The notes below the pieces were generated by a model. The model saw nothing but the letters and a program-made list of their open reading frames with translations, was not told the origin of the DNA and did not search any database. A DNA stretch of 5,632 nucleotides from Helicobacteraceae bacterium. GTDB taxonomy: Bacteria > Campylobacterota > Campylobacteria > Campylobacterales > SZUA-545. The stretch spans positions 1 to 5,632 of the forward strand of contig QKHD01000207.1 in the NCBI GenBank assembly GCA_003250175.1. Direction: 5' to 3'. A program made the translations under genes and the position numbers. The first letter of the stretch is position 1, and every line of letters begins with the position of its first letter. Below are positions 4,673 through 5,632 of this stretch, piece by piece.

Positions 4673-5632
4673 AGTTCTTCCTTTTTGACCATGCCCGCTT
4701 CGACCAGGAAGGGGGAGTGGATGTAGTCGGTTTTTTTAGATTTATTATATTTTGCATAGGAGAGGTAGAGCCGTGTTTTGGCACGGGTGACGGCCACGTA
4801 AAAGAGGCGCCGTTCCTCGTCCAGCGACCCGCCCTGGTTCATCAGCTTTCGGTTGGGAAAGCGGCCGTCCATGAGGTCGATCACGTAGACTTCCTCAAAC
4901 TCCAGCCCTTTGGAGGCGTGGACGCTGAGCAGGTTGACCCCTTCGCCTTCGCTCATCTCGCTGCTGCCCAGCACCAGAGCGTTGAGAAACCGCCCGGCGT
5001 CCTGGTAGTGGGTCGCCAGCTGACGGATGAGGTTGGCTTTGGCCATGATACGCTCCATGGCCCCCTCTTTTTCCTTGGGGTCAACCGTTTTATCTTTGCG
5101 GGTCGCCCGTTTGGTGGCCAGCTTGTCGGCGATGCGGGTGTAGAGGTCGCTTTTGGCGATATACTCCACCACCTGAATCGGTGCGGCATGGGCCGGTTTT
5201 TTGCTGATGATATTATAGAACATATGGATATAACGTACCGACTCATGGGTCAGCTTGGGGTGCTGCAAAATGGGGTGGGCCAGAAAGTTGGCGTCTAGTT
5301 CCATGTCCTTAAAGCGCGCCTGCAAGATGGCCGCGGGCTGATACTCTTCAAAAAGTCCCAGTTGGGTGTTTTTTGCCTGGCGTTCAAAGGGTTCGATCCC
5401 CGTGTCCGGATGCAGTAACCCCCAGACGGGGTTGCCCCCGCCCAGGCGTTTGAGCCCCGTATGCAGCTCCCTGGCCGTTGCAGTTCCGATACCGGGGCCG
5501 TATTCAAAGACGTGGATAAAGGCCAGCAGGTCGCGGGGGTTGAGAAAGAGGGTAAAGATATCCAGCAGTGCCTTCACCTCCGCCGTTTCAAAAAGGCTGT
5601 TGGAGCCGCGCCGCTTGGCGGGAATCCGGAAC
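4669..5632 (-). CDS. UvrD/PcrA/Rep-type superfamily 1 DNA helicase, C-terminal part (5' end outside window)
   Basis: The frame is open from the window end to TGA at 4669-4671, giving 320 residues of the C-terminal half. The GTG at 5577 is internal. In order: RRGSNSLFETAEVKALLD at the start matches the family's GGxxFFExAEIKD block of domain 2A. NPRDLLAFIHVFEYGPGIG matches the NPxDxxAxxRxxxxPxRGIG block of domain 2B. Motif V is LLSVHASKGLEFEEVYVI (codons about 4885-4925) and motif VI is DEERRLFYVAVTRAK (4777-4821). The protein ends soon after HSPFLVEAGM, like the short C-termini of Campylobacterota helicases. Such enzymes unwind DNA 3' to 5' in repair and replication restart. Walker A, the Q motif and the other N-terminal motifs lie outside the window, so ATPase integrity cannot be judged. 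The last codons carry the ribosome binding site of the ABC-F gene, which overlaps the stop by 4 bases. Confidence 0.93.
   Translation of the reverse strand, partial: FRIPAKRRGSNSLFETAEVKALLDIFTLFLNPRDLLAFIHVFEYGPGIGTATARELHTGLKRLGGGNPVWGLLHPDTGIEPFERQAKNTQLGLFEEYQPAAILQARFKDMELDANFLAHPILQHPKLTHESVRYIHMFYNIISKKPAHAAPIQVVEYIAKSDLYTRIADKLATKRATRKDKTVDPKEKEGAMERIMAKANLIRQLATHYQDAGRFLNALVLGSSEMSEGEGVNLLSVHASKGLEFEEVYVIDLMDGRFPNRKLMNQGGSLDEERRLFYVAVTRAKTRLYLSYAKYNKSKKTDYIHSPFLVEAGMVKKEEL
4677..4683 (-). promoter_or_regulatory. Shine-Dalgarno sequence of the ABC-F gene, inside the helicase 3' end
   Basis: Read on the - strand, AAGGAAG lies in the final codons of the helicase (KKEEL) with 6 bases between AAGGA and the ATG at 4672. 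It is the clearest ribosome binding site in the window. It means the ABC-F gene can be initiated well on its own as well as by coupling through the ATGA overlap. Confidence 0.7.

Larger units (their letters stand above)
215..5630. other. Dispersed over-represented palindrome TCCGGA (18 copies)
   Basis: Exact copies start at 215, 741, 1173, 1440, 1473, 1702, 2608, 2764, 2822, 3461, 3710, 3789, 4291, 4307, 4403, 4512, 5405 and 5625. For a sequence of roughly 55-58% GC about one to two copies are expected. Nine are read as Ser-Gly (TCC GGA), six as xxT CCG GAx, two as xTC CGG Axx, and one (2822) lies in the gap between cupin and ABC-F. No longer shared flank is evident, although CTCCGGA and CCGGAG/CCGGAT recur. 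What it does is unknown. Confidence 0.5.

Noticed and set aside
4067..4726. Long + strand open frame (219 codons) opposite the ABC-F start
   Set aside because: It mirrors Walker A and signature codons of the ABC-F gene, has no domain of its own, and also overlaps the helicase end.
5575..5577. GTG as the helicase start
   Set aside because: The frame stays open to the window end, and the upstream codons encode the conserved GSNSLFETAE block of domain 2A.

Overview
The window looks like ordinary chromosomal DNA from a member of the Campylobacterota (formerly Epsilonproteobacteria), probably a Sulfurimonas/Sulfurovum-like free-living relative rather than an AT-rich host-associated one. This rests on the style of the RibBA tail, the periplasmic protein and the helicase C-terminus, and on a fairly GC-rich composition estimated by eye. 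It is an inference, not a database result. No tRNA, rRNA, insertion sequence, CRISPR array or phage gene is visible. Coding density is very high; the longest gap without a gene is about 50 bases.

Layout. Bases 1-259 (+) hold the 3' end of ribBA (riboflavin synthesis). It overlaps by 4 bases a complete ybgC-type thioesterase gene (256-642, +). Converging on it, and sharing a TTAA stop overlap, is a gene for an exported protein with a periplasmic-binding/LpoA-like fold (639-1811, -). A 51-base divergent promoter region (1812-1862) separates that gene from a two-gene + strand unit: a GGDEF-domain protein with a broken catalytic site but an intact inhibitory (I) site (1863-2492), and a small cupin (2489-2806) that overlaps it by ATGA. 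After a 21-base convergent gap comes a - strand unit. Here the 3' part of a UvrD/PcrA/Rep-type helicase gene (4669 to beyond the window end) overlaps by ATGA a YheS/Uup-like ABC-F ATPase gene (2828-4672).

Working together. All three same-strand gene pairs are joined by 4-base ATGA overlaps, so translational coupling is likely in each. The best candidate for something new is the degenerate GGDEF plus cupin pair. The GGDEF protein appears unable to make c-di-GMP yet keeps the RxxD site that could bind it, which would make it a receptor with a cupin partner. Helicase and ABC-F point to a nucleic-acid or ribosome maintenance unit. A separate oddity is the palindrome TCCGGA, found 18 times in 5.6 kb, roughly ten times the chance expectation, in all three codon phases and once between genes. 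The rest of the window is conserved housekeeping content.
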